A DNA stretch of 64,000 bases from Flammeovirga kamogawensis (GCF_018736065.1 NZ_CP076129.1:1240001-1304000), one strand, 5' to 3'. Shown: positions 1 through 10,423, counted from the first letter of the stretch. Notes: generated by a model from the sequence alone, not told the origin. A program made the numbers and translations.

Positions 1-306
1 GAAGGTTCATCTGCAAGAACAAGTGCAAATGATTTAGGATTAAACTCTCTTGAAGCAGAATTATCAGTATTCCCAACACTGATTACAAATAGTTTCAGCA
101 TAAAATTCTCATTAGAAAATGAAGGTTCTGTAGATGTAAGATTGTTTTCAGTAAATGGAGGTGAAGTTATGCTTCCAATTCAGAAAGTATTATCGGCAGG
201 AAACCACAAGCTAGATATTGCTCCTATGGATTTAAAATCAGGAGTTTATGTGGTGAAAATGCAAGTAGCAGGAGAGAATTACATTAGGAAAGTTATAAAG
301 CAGTAA
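1..306 (+). CDS. T9SS-secreted protein, C-terminal fragment (5' end outside window)
   Basis: The reading frame is open from base 1 to the TAA at 304-306, so only the last 101 residues are visible. They form a type A T9SS sorting domain. A short linker leads to the motif LEAELSVFPTLITNSFSI, then a beta-sandwich, then the typical ending GVYVVKMQVAGENYIRKVIKQ split by short loops. Such domains direct proteins across the outer membrane through the type IX system, usually to be cleaved and anchored to the surface or released. The catalytic or binding part lies upstream of the window and cannot be named. A rho-independent terminator follows 30 bp after the stop, so this is the last gene of its transcript. 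Confidence 0.85.
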   Translation, partial: EGSSARTSANDLGLNSLEAELSVFPTLITNSFSIKFSLENEGSVDVRLFSVNGGEVMLPIQKVLSAGNHKLDIAPMDLKSGVYVVKMQVAGENYIRKVIKQ

Positions 307-336
307 ATATGATTAGAAATTGATTATTTGATTGGG

Positions 337-371
337 AACGGCTTCAATAGTTATATTGGAGTCGTTTTTTT
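337..371 (+). terminator. Rho-independent terminator after the T9SS gene
   Basis: AACGGCTTCAATA pairs with TATTGGAGTCGTT, allowing G-U pairs, around a short loop and is followed by a run of T. It lies just after the stop at 306. Confidence 0.75.
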
Positions 372-477
372 ATTTAAGCTCGCGAATTTAAATTTGTTAA
401 CGTAAACCTATTGTCACCACCTTAAAGTTAATTGTTTAGTAAGTGTATAAAACTATAACAAAACCTAAATAATTATT

Positions 478-1266
478 ATGAAGAATTTATTCATAACTCT
501 CTCAATTTTAGTATGTATATCATGTAACAATGATAAAGATGAAGTTATTGTACCAGAAGTAACTCCAACAACTAACACTATACCTCAAACAGATGACAAA
601 AAAGAGGAAGACAAGAAAAAAGAGGAGGAACCAATTGCAGAAACTTCAAAATTCAACAACAAAGAGTACCGTATTTCTAGTTATAAAACTAACAAGTCAA
701 ATATGATTCTAACTTTCGAATACGATAAGAATAATCATGTTGTTGGAGGGGAATTTAAAGGAGAGAAGTATAATGTAGTTTATACAAATGGTCAAATCTC
801 GAAGATTGATGTTGTAAATGGACCTACTTTTAATATTTCTTATAACGGAAATACAATCACTCAAAAAATCACAAATACTAATTTTAGCAATGATGAAGTG
901 ACCTACACTTTAAATGCTGATGGTAAAGTGATTAAAATCAAAAACTCATCAGGATTTATTGATTTTGAATTTGAATACGATGCAAATGGAAATGTGAAGA
1001 AATCTTTAGAAGTTGATACAGGGAAAGATTGGGAACATAATTTTTCAGAAAAAATTGATAGCCCATATGCTCCTGTAAAAGAAGTAGTGAGGTATTTTCA
1101 GTTAATGTTAGGGAAAGATCTTCATCAATCTATTGAGACAGAATCTACAAATAGAATAGCCAAATGGTATGGTTGGGATTATATTTATTCTGAATCAGAT
1201 TTGTCATTTACTCAAGAACTAAAAGGACAGAGCTTACTTACTACAATAACATTTAAAAAACTGTAG
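478..1266 (+). CDS. Putative lipoprotein, paralogue of the protein at 34749
   Basis: A 262-residue protein. The N-terminus is a lipoprotein signal (hydrophobic stretch, then ISC at residues 14-16), so it is probably anchored at the outer membrane or cell surface. Residues about 20-55 are a low-complexity linker rich in Pro, Thr, Lys and Glu. The rest holds several short YD-like beta repeats (FEYDKNNHVVGG, VVYTNGQISKI, FEFEYDANGNVKKS) reminiscent of the strands in RHS-type or DUF-class Bacteroidota lipoproteins. I do not recognise a named family. A clear paralogue of similar length lies at 34749-35561, sharing SKFN-K-YR, the EYD repeat, ID-PYA-VK-V-R and Y-ESDLS near the end. It is flanked on both sides by terminators and so is monocistronic. 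Function unknown. Confidence 0.8.
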   Translation: MKNLFITLSILVCISCNNDKDEVIVPEVTPTTNTIPQTDDKKEEDKKKEEEPIAETSKFNNKEYRISSYKTNKSNMILTFEYDKNNHVVGGEFKGEKYNVVYTNGQISKIDVVNGPTFNISYNGNTITQKITNTNFSNDEVTYTLNADGKVIKIKNSSGFIDFEFEYDANGNVKKSLEVDTGKDWEHNFSEKIDSPYAPVKEVVRYFQLMLGKDLHQSIETESTNRIAKWYGWDYIYSESDLSFTQELKGQSLLTTITFKKL

Positions 1267-1300
1267 TTATTATAGCAAGTCAACCTATTTTTAGAAAGAA

Positions 1301-1340
1301 AAATCCCTGTTATAACATAATGTTGTAACAGGGTTTTTTT
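1301..1340 (+). terminator. Rho-independent terminator
   Basis: AAATCCCTGTTATAACAT pairs with ATGTTGTAACAGGGTTT, followed by a T run. It ends the lipoprotein gene; the A run on the other side means it may also act for the minus-strand gene that ends at 1403. Confidence 0.85.
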
Positions 1341-1402
1341 ATGTGTTTCTTGTCAACGGATCCTCGAATATTCGTTTTTTAATCAAGTAGCCATACACTT
1401 AT

Positions 1403-3655
1403 CTATACTTCTTCAGCATTGATAATAATGCTTAGCTCTTTGGAGATATCTATATTTTTACTTTTTATTGTATTGCATTTTAAATTTTCATTGTAAATTA
1501 TCTTAGCTTTTTTCCCATTTATAGTTGCAGATTTAGCCTTTTTTGTTCCCATAAACTCAATTTGATACGAACGCTTTTTAGGTTGATTTGCAAAGTTACC
1601 TTCTTCTGGAGTTATCGTTATCTTATGCGAATTATCTGTTCTTTTATAGGTTAAGTTGGTAATAGTATACGCTCCTTTTTTGTAATTGATACTTGTCCCA
1701 TCATCTTCATATAATTTGAAACTAGCTTCTTGGTTTTGTAATCCAGGATAACATTTTACACGGAGATTTTGAATGGTAGAAGTAGTCATTCTAGGTGTAT
1801 AATCTTGCATTGGGATTGGTAATCCTCCTTTAATAAATAATGGAAAGGCGTTAATGTCTGCAGAAGAAGTGATTACTTGATTGCCCTCAAATTTTTCTTG
1901 ATTAAAGAAATGATACCATACACCTTCTGGCAGCCATACATTTTGAGAAGCTATTTTGTTTTCGCCTTTACCTGCAGAGGTAATTGGGGCAGAAATAAAT
2001 GCATCACCCCATAAATATTGATTCTCATGTAGGTAAGCCTCTTCTGTTTCTGGATATTCTAAATACATTCCTCTTAACACAGGTAGTGTTTCAGTATGTG
2101 CCTGCCAAACAGTAGAATAAATATAGGGCATTAATTCTGAGCGTAAATGATAAATAATCTGCATACTTTTTTCAGCAGTTTCACCCCATAACCAAGGACG
2201 TCTATCTAAGTTTTCATCATAAACTGAATGAATTCGTAATGATGTATTTGTTAAACCAAATTGCGTCCATCTGGTATACAATTCCCATGCTTTATCTTTT
2301 GGTTCCCCAAAGAAACCTCCAATGTCATGTGCCCAAAAGAAACATCCTGCATTACCACTATTTACCGTAAAAGGAACCTGAAATTTTAACGACTCCCAAC
2401 TGCCTACATAATCTCCAGAAAATTGAATAGGGTAGCGGTGGCTTCCAAACCCAGACCATCTGCTGTAGTTCATTCCACGTTTATTGTCTTTTTTAGAATT
2501 AAGAAAGTAAAGGTGATTTAACCATTCTAAATGTGTTAAACCATTAATACCTCTAACATAGGGGTACAAGTAATCTTGTTGCCAATCTAACCACCAAAAG
2601 TCAACGCCTAGGGCTTCGTTAGGAGCTAAAGCATAATTAAAAAAAGCATTCATGTACGTAGAATCACTTGCATCAAATAATGGTGTTGGGTCTGTAGTTT
2701 TTTTAGAAAGACTAGCCATAAATTGAGCATAAGTATCCTCGTGGTTTCTTATGCCATCGTGTGGATGATCGTTTAAACTAACATGTAGGTGTTCTTTCTT
2801 CATTTCACTTAGTAAAGCTTTAGGGTCAGGGATAAGTTTTTTATTCCAAGTGTATCCAGTCCAACCTCTATTACCTGCATGCCCAGTACCTTCTTTTGCT
2901 TCTTTTTGAGTATGCCAACCCATATCAAAAACCATCACATCTAATGGGAAATCATGTTCTTTATATTCTTGAATCAACGCTCTATATTCATCCGCACTAT
3001 AATCCCACCATCTGCAATACCAAGCACCTAATGCATATTTCTGAGGCATCGGCACTTCTCCACTTATTGCTGTTAGTGCTTTAAGTGCTGCTTTATAATC
3101 TGTATCATAAGCAAAAAAGTACCTGTCCATAATACTATTTTTACTGCGGTTTTCAATCCAGTTGTCTTTTAATACGGGTTTGTAGTCATCTTTAATAATA
3201 AACCAACCATCTCTACTTAAAAGGCCGTTATCAACTTCAATTTCTCCATTCATACCATCAAGAGTAGGTACAGTACCACCCAAGTTTGTGGCTTTATTGT
3301 TTTCTTGATAAATCATGAATCTTTTTTCTTCATTACCTTTTTTATAGAAAATTCTAAAATTAGTTTGTCCAAATGGAAACCCATCAGTATAATATTCTAC
3401 CCTCATTCTTGCGGTGGAAATATGCACCCATCCATCGTCTTTTTTAATGACCTCAAAATCAGACGTTCTTGCCGTTCTGTTGGCGGCAAAAAGCGTTGGG
3501 TCATCTACAAAATCTTGATCTACCGCATATTCTAAACGAATAAGTTCTGGGGTGATTACAGTAAATCTTGCATTGCCTAAAACTACAGGGTTAGTTTGTG
3601 CAAATAGGGTTAGGTTAATGATCATTAGACCAATTAAAGAGCTAATAAATTTCAT
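1403..3655 (-). CDS. GH31 family glycoside hydrolase (exo-acting alpha-glycosidase)
   Basis: A 750-residue protein with a Sec signal peptide (cleaved near FAQ, residue 19), so periplasmic or outer-membrane associated. It has the GH31 layout: an N-terminal beta-sandwich, a TIM barrel and a C-terminal DUF5110-like sandwich (YEDDGTS-NYKKG). The expected nucleophile is D357 in FWWLDWQQD. The expected acid/base is D415 in QFSGDYVGSW, followed by the conserved HDIGGFFG. The nucleophile motif differs from the W-D-MNE of classical alpha-glucosidases; it looks like the branch that includes alpha-galactosidases and alpha-N-acetylgalactosaminidases, but I cannot assign a subfamily by eye. It is the second gene of a minus-strand unit behind a GH2, divergent from susCD. 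It probably removes an alpha-linked terminal sugar before or after the GH2 acts. Family assignment is firm and substrate is inference. Confidence 0.9.
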   Translation of the reverse strand: MKFISSLIGLMIINLTLFAQTNPVVLGNARFTVITPELIRLEYAVDQDFVDDPTLFAANRTARTSDFEVIKKDDGWVHISTARMRVEYYTDGFPFGQTNFRIFYKKGNEEKRFMIYQENNKATNLGGTVPTLDGMNGEIEVDNGLLSRDGWFIIKDDYKPVLKDNWIENRSKNSIMDRYFFAYDTDYKAALKALTAISGEVPMPQKYALGAWYCRWWDYSADEYRALIQEYKEHDFPLDVMVFDMGWHTQKEAKEGTGHAGNRGWTGYTWNKKLIPDPKALLSEMKKEHLHVSLNDHPHDGIRNHEDTYAQFMASLSKKTTDPTPLFDASDSTYMNAFFNYALAPNEALGVDFWWLDWQQDYLYPYVRGINGLTHLEWLNHLYFLNSKKDNKRGMNYSRWSGFGSHRYPIQFSGDYVGSWESLKFQVPFTVNSGNAGCFFWAHDIGGFFGEPKDKAWELYTRWTQFGLTNTSLRIHSVYDENLDRRPWLWGETAEKSMQIIYHLRSELMPYIYSTVWQAHTETLPVLRGMYLEYPETEEAYLHENQYLWGDAFISAPITSAGKGENKIASQNVWLPEGVWYHFFNQEKFEGNQVITSSADINAFPLFIKGGLPIPMQDYTPRMTTSTIQNLRVKCYPGLQNQEASFKLYEDDGTSINYKKGAYTITNLTYKRTDNSHKITITPEEGNFANQPKKRSYQIEFMGTKKAKSATINGKKAKIIYNENLKCNTIKSKNIDISKELSIIINAEEV

Positions 3656-3705
3656 GCTTTTTAGGTTGTTTTTAAAAAATTAGAGTAGTTTTTGATAAAT
3701 TGAAT

Positions 3706-3743
3706 TGCTTAGAACACCAACGTTTATGTCAGTGTTCTAAGCA
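3706..3743 (-). other. Intercistronic hairpin between GH2 and GH31
   Basis: TGCTTAGAACAC and GTGTTCTAAGCA form a perfect 12-bp stem around a 14-nt loop. There is no T run on either strand, so it is more likely an mRNA processing or stability element, or a weak attenuator, than a terminator. Confidence 0.6.
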
Positions 3744-3752
3744 TAAATATTC

Positions 3753-6700
3753 TTAGATTCTATTATCAATAGTATATTTTAGTTTGCTCATTTTAATTAA
3801 CTGAGCAGTGTTTGCTTTCTTAAAAGGAATTAACGTGAAAGCGTATTCGTAATCTTTAGAAGGGTCGAGCATATATTTAGGCATTGCCCTTGCTCCCCAA
3901 GTATTAACCCCACCAACACCTTCCTGTACCATATCCAAATGCCATTGTACAAAGTCAGCTTTTTCAATTTGATAAGGATGTCTTTGATCATGGCGAAGAT
4001 TTTTAGGGTAATCATACCCTTCTTTTCCAGCATCAAGAGCTTCGTCTGTGTAGTTCATAGCACTTGTATTCAGGAACGATTTTCCATTTGAGACAGCAAT
4101 TAAACCTTGTCCTTTTTTGTTTTTCATAGCTACCCACCTGATGTCTGTATGGTTGCCCATTTCTTGAGGTCGTATAAATGGAATAGTTACATCTTCTGTG
4201 ATTTTATTATATAAATCTACATCTGTAGCCCAATTTCTATCACTATAATTTTCTTCTGGTCCTCTACCAAAATAGGTCATGTTATTAAAGGCTTTTGGTA
4301 ACATCATTCTCATGCCTACTCTTAATAATTCGGGCATTTTATCAGTTTTTTTAATGCCGTTTAATTTAGCATTTACTTGTAAAGCACCATCTCCAAATAC
4401 TGTGTAAAGCACATCAAATGTGGTGTTAACAGCAGGTAAGTTATAGGTAACTAGAAGTTCGTAAGCACTTTCAGTTTTAGAAGATACCTTTACCTCTTTT
4501 ATTGTAAATTCTTGGGTAGCCACTTTCCAATCTTTTGCTTTAACCCAAGTATATGCTCCCATATCATTACAAGTAAGTGCCCTCCAAAAACTTGGTGTTA
4601 AACCACTATTATCATGAATATATTCTATGCCTTTGTATTTATAAGAAGTAATTGTTTTAGCATCTTTAGAAAACAGAAATAAAACATTTTTATTAGAGAG
4701 TTGAACCTCATTTTTAGTTTCCTTTAAAGTTAAAACTGCTGTTGGAGAGGGGTTTGTATAATGAATTTCAGAAGGCAACTTAAATTGAGCAGTAGCAACT
4801 GCATACCCTTTAGGTTTAAAAGAATCGGCTCTATTTGTAACCACAGAAAAGTGAATAAAGTATTCTTTGCCTTTTGGAAGGTTTTGAATTGAGAGTCTAA
4901 TTTTTTCTGTTTGATGTGGTGCAGTAGTAAAATGCATTGCATCAAAAGAGTGGACTATTTTCCCATCAGCTTTAACAACGGCTTCTACTGTAAACTTATC
5001 CATAGAAGTGAAGTCGTACCAATTCTTCATTTCAAATTTACCATTTGATAAATCTGTGGCCTTAAATTTCACATTCTGATATCCCTTTTTTACAGTTAGA
5101 CTACTAGGCTTTAAATTCCGATCAGAATCTACAATTCCATTGGCAAGGAAAGAACCATCGGAAGGAACATTTTCAGGACCAAAATCTGCCCCATATGCTA
5201 AAAAAGCATTTCCATCTTTGTCTGTTGTATGTAAACCTTGGTCTACCCAATCCCAAATAAAACCACCTTGTAGGTTCTCATATTTATCAAAAAGTGCAGT
5301 GTACTCCTCAAATCCACCGCCAGAATTACCCATAAAATGTTCATACTCACACTGAATTAAAGGTCTGTCGTTGTATTCTTTAGCATATTTCTCCATCCAA
5401 TCGTGTCCAGCATACATTGGGCAATAAATATCCGTATTCCATTCTAAACCAGCACGTTCGTATTGAACAGGAATTGTAGTAACACTTTTTAAGTAGTTGT
5501 AAGATTGGTAAAAATTGTACCCATTTCCAGATTCGTTACCTAATGACCAAGTAACGATACAAGGATAGTTTTTATCTCTTTCGTACATTCTTCTTGTACG
5601 GTCTACAATTGCTTTTTCGAAAGATGGATTGTTACTAATTGCCTTACCTTTTTGAAGACTGTATCCCATTCCATGCGACTCAATATTTGCTTCGTCTACC
5701 ACATACATTCCAAATTCTGTACACAACTCGTAAAACTTTCTTGGCTGAGGGTAATGCGATGTTCTGATGGCATTAATATTTAATTGCTTCATCAACTTAA
5801 TGTCTTTTCTTATCAGTTTTTCGTCAATAACATGACCTGTGTAAGCATTATGTTCGTGTAGATTTACCCCTTTTACAATTATAGGCTTACCGTTAACCAA
5901 GAATAAACCGTCTTTTATTTCTGCACTTCTAAAACCAATTCTTTCAGAGGTTGATTGAATGATTTTATTGTCTTTTTTTAGTGTGATGAGTAGGGTATAG
6001 ATAGATGGTTTCTCTGCCGACCAAATTGCAGCATTTATTATTGTATGTTGCTGTTTGATATGAACACTTTTTCCACCTTTTATATCAAGTTCTTGTAGTT
6101 GTTTAATAACAGGTTTTTTGCTTAAATCAAGCACTTTACCTTCAAACAATTGATAACTAACTGAAACCTTCTCTGTTTTGTTAGATGAATTATTTAAAGT
6201 AATATCAAGTGCCAAGTCTCCATCTTTATACTCATTTTTTAAAGTAGTGATAGCCCCAAAATCTTGAATACTAACTTTATTTTGAGCAATAAGAAAAACA
6301 TCTCTTTCTATGCCACTTAATCTCCAAAAATCCTGACACTCTAAATAAGACGCATCCGACCATCTAAATACCTTAAAGGCGATGGTGTTTTTCCCTTCTT
6401 TTAAAAAAGAGGTGATATTAAATTCTGAAGGTACTTTTGACCCTTGAGTATACCCAATTTCTTTTCCATTTATATATACAAAAGCTGCAGATTTAATGGC
6501 TCCAATATGAAGAATAATATCTTGCTGCTTTGCTGCGGTACGCAACTCAAACTCTTTAAAATATAGACCAACAGGGTTGTTTTTTATAGGAACAAAAGGT
6601 GGTTTAGGAGCAGACATTTCCGTGTATCCTTTTGTACGTTCCCTTGTGTCTGCAAAAGGATAATAGTCATTAGTATATATAGGAGTACCAAAGCCTTCAA

Positions 6701-7022
6701 CTTCCCAATTTGCAGGGACATTAATTAACGCCCAATCTGTATGATTATATGTAGAGGAATAAAAATTCTGAGGTACTTCAGTTTCATTTTTCACCCATTT
6801 AAATTTCCATTTCCCATTTAATGTCTGATAATTAGCTGATGCTTCATACGTATTATTCAATGCTTTAAGTTCATTTTCAAAAGGGAAAAATGCAGCTCTA
6901 GGAGCCATTTTATTTATCCCTATAACTGCTGGGTTTTCTATATAAGGATGGGGAGTTCTACCTTGAGTAAACCCAATTAAAGGCAATAAACATATAAAGT
7001 ATGTAAGTAATATTTTATGCAT
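3753..7022 (-). CDS. GH2 beta-galactosidase, LacZ-type, secreted
   Basis: A 1089-residue protein with a Sec signal peptide (ends GFTQG, about residue 21), close to the usual length of five-domain LacZ-type enzymes. Visible parts in order: a jelly-roll ([35 protein letters not shown]), an immunoglobulin-like domain, a TIM barrel from about residue 370, and a C-terminal Bgal_small_N-type domain with YFGRGPEENYSDR. The acid/base is E497 in SLGNESGNG and the nucleophile is E559 in QCEYEHFMGNS. The expected reaction is hydrolysis of terminal beta-galactosides, although the family also includes beta-glucuronidases and other activities. It is the first gene of the minus-strand pair with GH31 and is divergent from susC. 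A paralogue of nearly the same length follows susD at 12056. Exact linkage specificity cannot be read from sequence. Confidence 0.93.
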   Translation of the reverse strand: MHKILLTYFICLLPLIGFTQGRTPHPYIENPAVIGINKMAPRAAFFPFENELKALNNTYEASANYQTLNGKWKFKWVKNETEVPQNFYSSTYNHTDWALINVPANWEVEGFGTPIYTNDYYPFADTRERTKGYTEMSAPKPPFVPIKNNPVGLYFKEFELRTAAKQQDIILHIGAIKSAAFVYINGKEIGYTQGSKVPSEFNITSFLKEGKNTIAFKVFRWSDASYLECQDFWRLSGIERDVFLIAQNKVSIQDFGAITTLKNEYKDGDLALDITLNNSSNKTEKVSVSYQLFEGKVLDLSKKPVIKQLQELDIKGGKSVHIKQQHTIINAAIWSAEKPSIYTLLITLKKDNKIIQSTSERIGFRSAEIKDGLFLVNGKPIIVKGVNLHEHNAYTGHVIDEKLIRKDIKLMKQLNINAIRTSHYPQPRKFYELCTEFGMYVVDEANIESHGMGYSLQKGKAISNNPSFEKAIVDRTRRMYERDKNYPCIVTWSLGNESGNGYNFYQSYNYLKSVTTIPVQYERAGLEWNTDIYCPMYAGHDWMEKYAKEYNDRPLIQCEYEHFMGNSGGGFEEYTALFDKYENLQGGFIWDWVDQGLHTTDKDGNAFLAYGADFGPENVPSDGSFLANGIVDSDRNLKPSSLTVKKGYQNVKFKATDLSNGKFEMKNWYDFTSMDKFTVEAVVKADGKIVHSFDAMHFTTAPHQTEKIRLSIQNLPKGKEYFIHFSVVTNRADSFKPKGYAVATAQFKLPSEIHYTNPSPTAVLTLKETKNEVQLSNKNVLFLFSKDAKTITSYKYKGIEYIHDNSGLTPSFWRALTCNDMGAYTWVKAKDWKVATQEFTIKEVKVSSKTESAYELLVTYNLPAVNTTFDVLYTVFGDGALQVNAKLNGIKKTDKMPELLRVGMRMMLPKAFNNMTYFGRGPEENYSDRNWATDVDLYNKITEDVTIPFIRPQEMGNHTDIRWVAMKNKKGQGLIAVSNGKSFLNTSAMNYTDEALDAGKEGYDYPKNLRHDQRHPYQIEKADFVQWHLDMVQEGVGGVNTWGARAMPKYMLDPSKDYEYAFTLIPFKKANTAQLIKMSKLKYTIDNRI

Positions 7023-7346
7023 TATGGTAGTATATTTTAAATAAGTAATAAAAAATATATAAAAGTCTGTTTTTGTTGTTGTTTTACAAATATTACATTT
7101 ATTGTTATCTAAAAAAGGAGAAGTTTCAATTGTTATGATTTATTACCAAATCTCGTTTACATAATCAAAAATAGCTTAAATATTACTTTAATAGCTGTAT
7201 TTGACTATTTGTATATATTCCACATCAATTCAAAATTATATTAATTACAATTATTTTAAAATAGTTTCCTTTTAATAATAAAAATTATTTAATTGCATTA
7301 CCAAAACAAATTAAAGCATGAATTAACCACAATTTTAATTAACAGC
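7023..7346. promoter_or_regulatory. Divergent intergenic region between GH2 and susC
   Basis: A very AT-rich stretch that must hold promoters for both arms of the first PUL. I saw no dyad like the composite element of the second PUL, no clear -33/-7 pair that I would defend, and no small gene. Confidence 0.5.
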
Positions 7347-10300
7347 ATGAGACAAATAACTACAACTTCTAATCATTTACTCTTACTCTTCTTACTTTGT
7401 TTAACAACTAATCTAGATCTATTTGCACAGGGTCTAAACGTAAGCGGAACTGTAAATGAGCCAACAGGAACATTTTTGCCTGGGGTAAACGTTCTTATTA
7501 AAGGAACAACAAATGGATCAATCACAAATTTTGACGGTAAGTTTGAAATCAACATACCAGCAGAAATCGAAAATCCGGTTTTAGTTTTTAGCTATATCGG
7601 TTATGAACCTCAAGAAATAACAGTAGGAAGTAAAACAGTATTTAACATCACTTTATTAGAAGATGCAGAACAATTAGAAGAAGTTGTTGTTGTCGGATTT
7701 GGTGAACAGAAAAAAGAAAACGTAACTGGTTCATTAGAAACAATGGACAAGAAGCTAATTAAAGACAGACCTGTAACATCTACATCCTCTTTATTTCAGG
7801 GGACAATGCCTGGAGTGGTAGCCACACAAAAAACTGGACAGCCGGGTGCAGATGATATGGATATAACAGTGCGTGGTAACTCTTCAATAAATTCAACACC
7901 AGCTTTAATTATTGTAGATGGAATGCCTGCAGAAATGAACAATATCAACCCTCAAGATATTGAAAGTATGACTGTATTAAAAGATGCAGCAGCAACGGCA
8001 ATTTATGGTGCTAGAGCAGCGGGAGGCGTAATTCTTATCACAACTAAAAGAGGAGAAGAAGGAAAAGTTTCTTTTGGATATAACGGTTATGTAGGCCTTC
8101 AAACACCAACAAAAGAACATCAATTTGTTGGTGCTGTAGATTACATGGAAATGCGTAACCAAGCAAGAGTAAACGATGGTGCATTGCCTTTATATACAGA
8201 AGATCAAATTAATGAATATAGAGATGGTACAAAGCAAGGTGCCAATTGGAGAGAGTCGATTTTAAAAAGTAGTGCTTTACAACAGCAACACAATTTGACA
8301 GTTTCTGGTGGTAGCGATAAGATTAAATATTATGGTTCTGGTTCATTTTTCGATCAAGAAGGTTTAACAGCTAATACTAACTTTCAGCGTTACAATATGA
8401 GAATGAATGTGGATGCGAAAATAAATGATCGTTTAAATACACATTTTAGAACACATATTGCTAATTCAACACGTACTCAACCTACAAGAAGTGTTGGCTC
8501 TGCATTTTATAATGCAAACATTTATTCTCCTGTAGATCCAATTAAATGGGATAATGGAGAATGGAATTATGTGAGAAATGGTAACCCTCAAAGATGGTTA
8601 GAAGAAGGTGGCGACCGTATTAGCAATTGGATGTATACACAGATGATGATAGGGGCAGATTATAAAGTTGCAAACGGACTTACTGCTTATATCGATTATA
8701 ACATGAACTACAAGCACGATAGAGGTACAGCTTTTAACAACCAACACGATTATTATGGAGCTAACGGAGATCTTGTAAAATCGGAACCAAACTGGTACGA
8801 AGATTATAATGCATCTACTATTTACAGTGGCTTACAGGCTCGTTTAGATTACGAGAAAAATTTCGCGAATCACTATATAAAAGGTATGGTAGGGTACTCT
8901 CAAGAGTCGCAAACAAACAACAACGGCAAAATGACGAAGTACAATTACCTTACAAATTCTATACATGTTATTGATGGTGGAAGTATGAACCCAACAGATT
9001 GGCGTATGGAAGGAATAGCTTCTGAGTGGGCTTTACAATCAGTATATGCTCGTTTAAATTATGCCTTTAAAGATAAATATTTGTTTGAGGCAAATGTAAG
9101 GGTAGATGGTTCTTCTAAGTTTGCACCAAACAATAGATATGGAGTATTTCCATCTTTATCTGCAGGTTGGAGAATAAGCGAAGAAGGTTTCCTAAAAGAT
9201 GTAGACTGGGTAACGAACTTAAAAGTAAGAGCATCTTGGGGACAAGTGGGTAACCAAAACTTTCACGATGCTCAAGACCCGAACAGAATTACAAACTACG
9301 ATTGGACAGCAACTCTAGCTTCTGGATCTACAGTTATTGGAGATCAGGGTGTATCTTCTGTTTATTATGATAAAACAGCAAACCCAAATTTGAAATGGGA
9401 AACTAAAGAGACTACAAACTTTGGTATTGAAGGAGATTTCTTTGGTCGTTTAATTGGTTTCTCTGTGGATATATTCAAAAACAGAACAAACGATATTCTT
9501 ATGAATGTTCCTGTTCCTCCTCAATTTGGTTATAGTGCTCCACGTGTTAATGCTGGGGTAGTTGATAATAACGGTTGGGAAGTTTCTCTAAGACACAATA
9601 ATTCTATTGGAGAGTTCCAATACTTTGTAAACTTAAACATGTTTGATAATAGAAACAATGTAGTCGATATCTTAAATACAGGACCTTGGATTGAAGAAGA
9701 TGGACGAGTTTTTACAGATGTTGGTTCGCCTATGCAATCATGGTACGGTTATAAATCAGACGGTATTTACCAAACAGACGAAGAAGCCCAAGCCAATACA
9801 GCACACTACGAATTAACGAACGGAAGAATTAAAGCAGGAGATATCAAACTAATTGATACTAATGGCGATGGCGTAATTGATGGAGACGATAGAGAATTAA
9901 TTGGCGATCAGAATCCTCATTATATGTTCGGTATTAATTTAGGAGGTTCTTGGAAAGGTTTTGATTTTAATATCTTATTTAACGGTGCTCTACAAAGAGA
10001 TGTAGTATTATTAAATGAAGCTGCAATGCCATTTGCATTACAAGCAACTCCTCATGAATGGATGAAAGAAAAAGCATGGCCAAACTCTAACGAATTACCA
10101 ATTTTAAGAGAAGACTTTACAGTGAACGATCCTGGTAGATACTTTTCAGATTTTTGGGTACAGGATGGTAAATATATCCGCTTAAAAAATGTAACTATTG
10201 GATACACATTTAAACAATCTTTCCTAAGCAAAGTAGGAGCAACAAACGCAAGACTTTATGTAAGTGGAGATAACATTTGGAGTAGCTCAAGTTTATGGTC

Positions 10301-10394
10301 GCCAACAGTAGATCCAGAAATTGATAACGGAGGTAGAGGTTCTTCTTATCCTCAGGTATCAGTTTACACTACAGGTGTTAGCGTTAATTTCTAA
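7347..10394 (+). CDS. susC: SusC-like TonB-dependent oligosaccharide transporter
   Basis: About 1015 residues from the ATG at 7347. An upstream in-frame TTG at 7293 is less likely, because the signal peptide (MRQITTTS, hydrophobic core, ends LFAQG) starts at 7347. Order of parts: a carboxypeptidase-D-like beta domain (GLNVSGTVNEPTG, NFDGKFEINIP), the TonB-interaction region EEVVVVGFGEQKK, a plug with DAAATAIYGARAAGGVILITTKRG, and a 22-strand type barrel ending in the aromatic SVNF. A calcium-loop-like segment, DTNGDGVIDGDD, sits near residue 830. It imports oligosaccharides across the outer membrane with the SusD lipoprotein that follows 29 bp later. Downstream enzymes suggest galactose- and N-acetylhexosamine-containing oligosaccharides (inference). 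It is divergent from the GH2-GH31 pair. Confidence 0.95.
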   Translation: MRQITTTSNHLLLLFLLCLTTNLDLFAQGLNVSGTVNEPTGTFLPGVNVLIKGTTNGSITNFDGKFEINIPAEIENPVLVFSYIGYEPQEITVGSKTVFNITLLEDAEQLEEVVVVGFGEQKKENVTGSLETMDKKLIKDRPVTSTSSLFQGTMPGVVATQKTGQPGADDMDITVRGNSSINSTPALIIVDGMPAEMNNINPQDIESMTVLKDAAATAIYGARAAGGVILITTKRGEEGKVSFGYNGYVGLQTPTKEHQFVGAVDYMEMRNQARVNDGALPLYTEDQINEYRDGTKQGANWRESILKSSALQQQHNLTVSGGSDKIKYYGSGSFFDQEGLTANTNFQRYNMRMNVDAKINDRLNTHFRTHIANSTRTQPTRSVGSAFYNANIYSPVDPIKWDNGEWNYVRNGNPQRWLEEGGDRISNWMYTQMMIGADYKVANGLTAYIDYNMNYKHDRGTAFNNQHDYYGANGDLVKSEPNWYEDYNASTIYSGLQARLDYEKNFANHYIKGMVGYSQESQTNNNGKMTKYNYLTNSIHVIDGGSMNPTDWRMEGIASEWALQSVYARLNYAFKDKYLFEANVRVDGSSKFAPNNRYGVFPSLSAGWRISEEGFLKDVDWVTNLKVRASWGQVGNQNFHDAQDPNRITNYDWTATLASGSTVIGDQGVSSVYYDKTANPNLKWETKETTNFGIEGDFFGRLIGFSVDIFKNRTNDILMNVPVPPQFGYSAPRVNAGVVDNNGWEVSLRHNNSIGEFQYFVNLNMFDNRNNVVDILNTGPWIEEDGRVFTDVGSPMQSWYGYKSDGIYQTDEEAQANTAHYELTNGRIKAGDIKLIDTNGDGVIDGDDRELIGDQNPHYMFGINLGGSWKGFDFNILFNGALQRDVVLLNEAAMPFALQATPHEWMKEKAWPNSNELPILREDFTVNDPGRYFSDFWVQDGKYIRLKNVTIGYTFKQSFLSKVGATNARLYVSGDNIWSSSSLWSPTVDPEIDNGGRGSSYPQVSVYTTGVSVNF

Positions 10395-10423
10395 ATCAAC
10401 ACTTACTATCAACACACAGAACA

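Noticed and set aside
2896-3084. Plus-strand ORFs inside the GH31 and GH2 genes (also at 3305 and 5140)
   Set aside because: They are antisense shadows of long, well supported coding frames and have no family features.
7293-7346. Upstream TTG start for the first SusC
   Set aside because: It would place about 18 polar residues before the signal peptide; the ATG at 7347 gives a normal signal.
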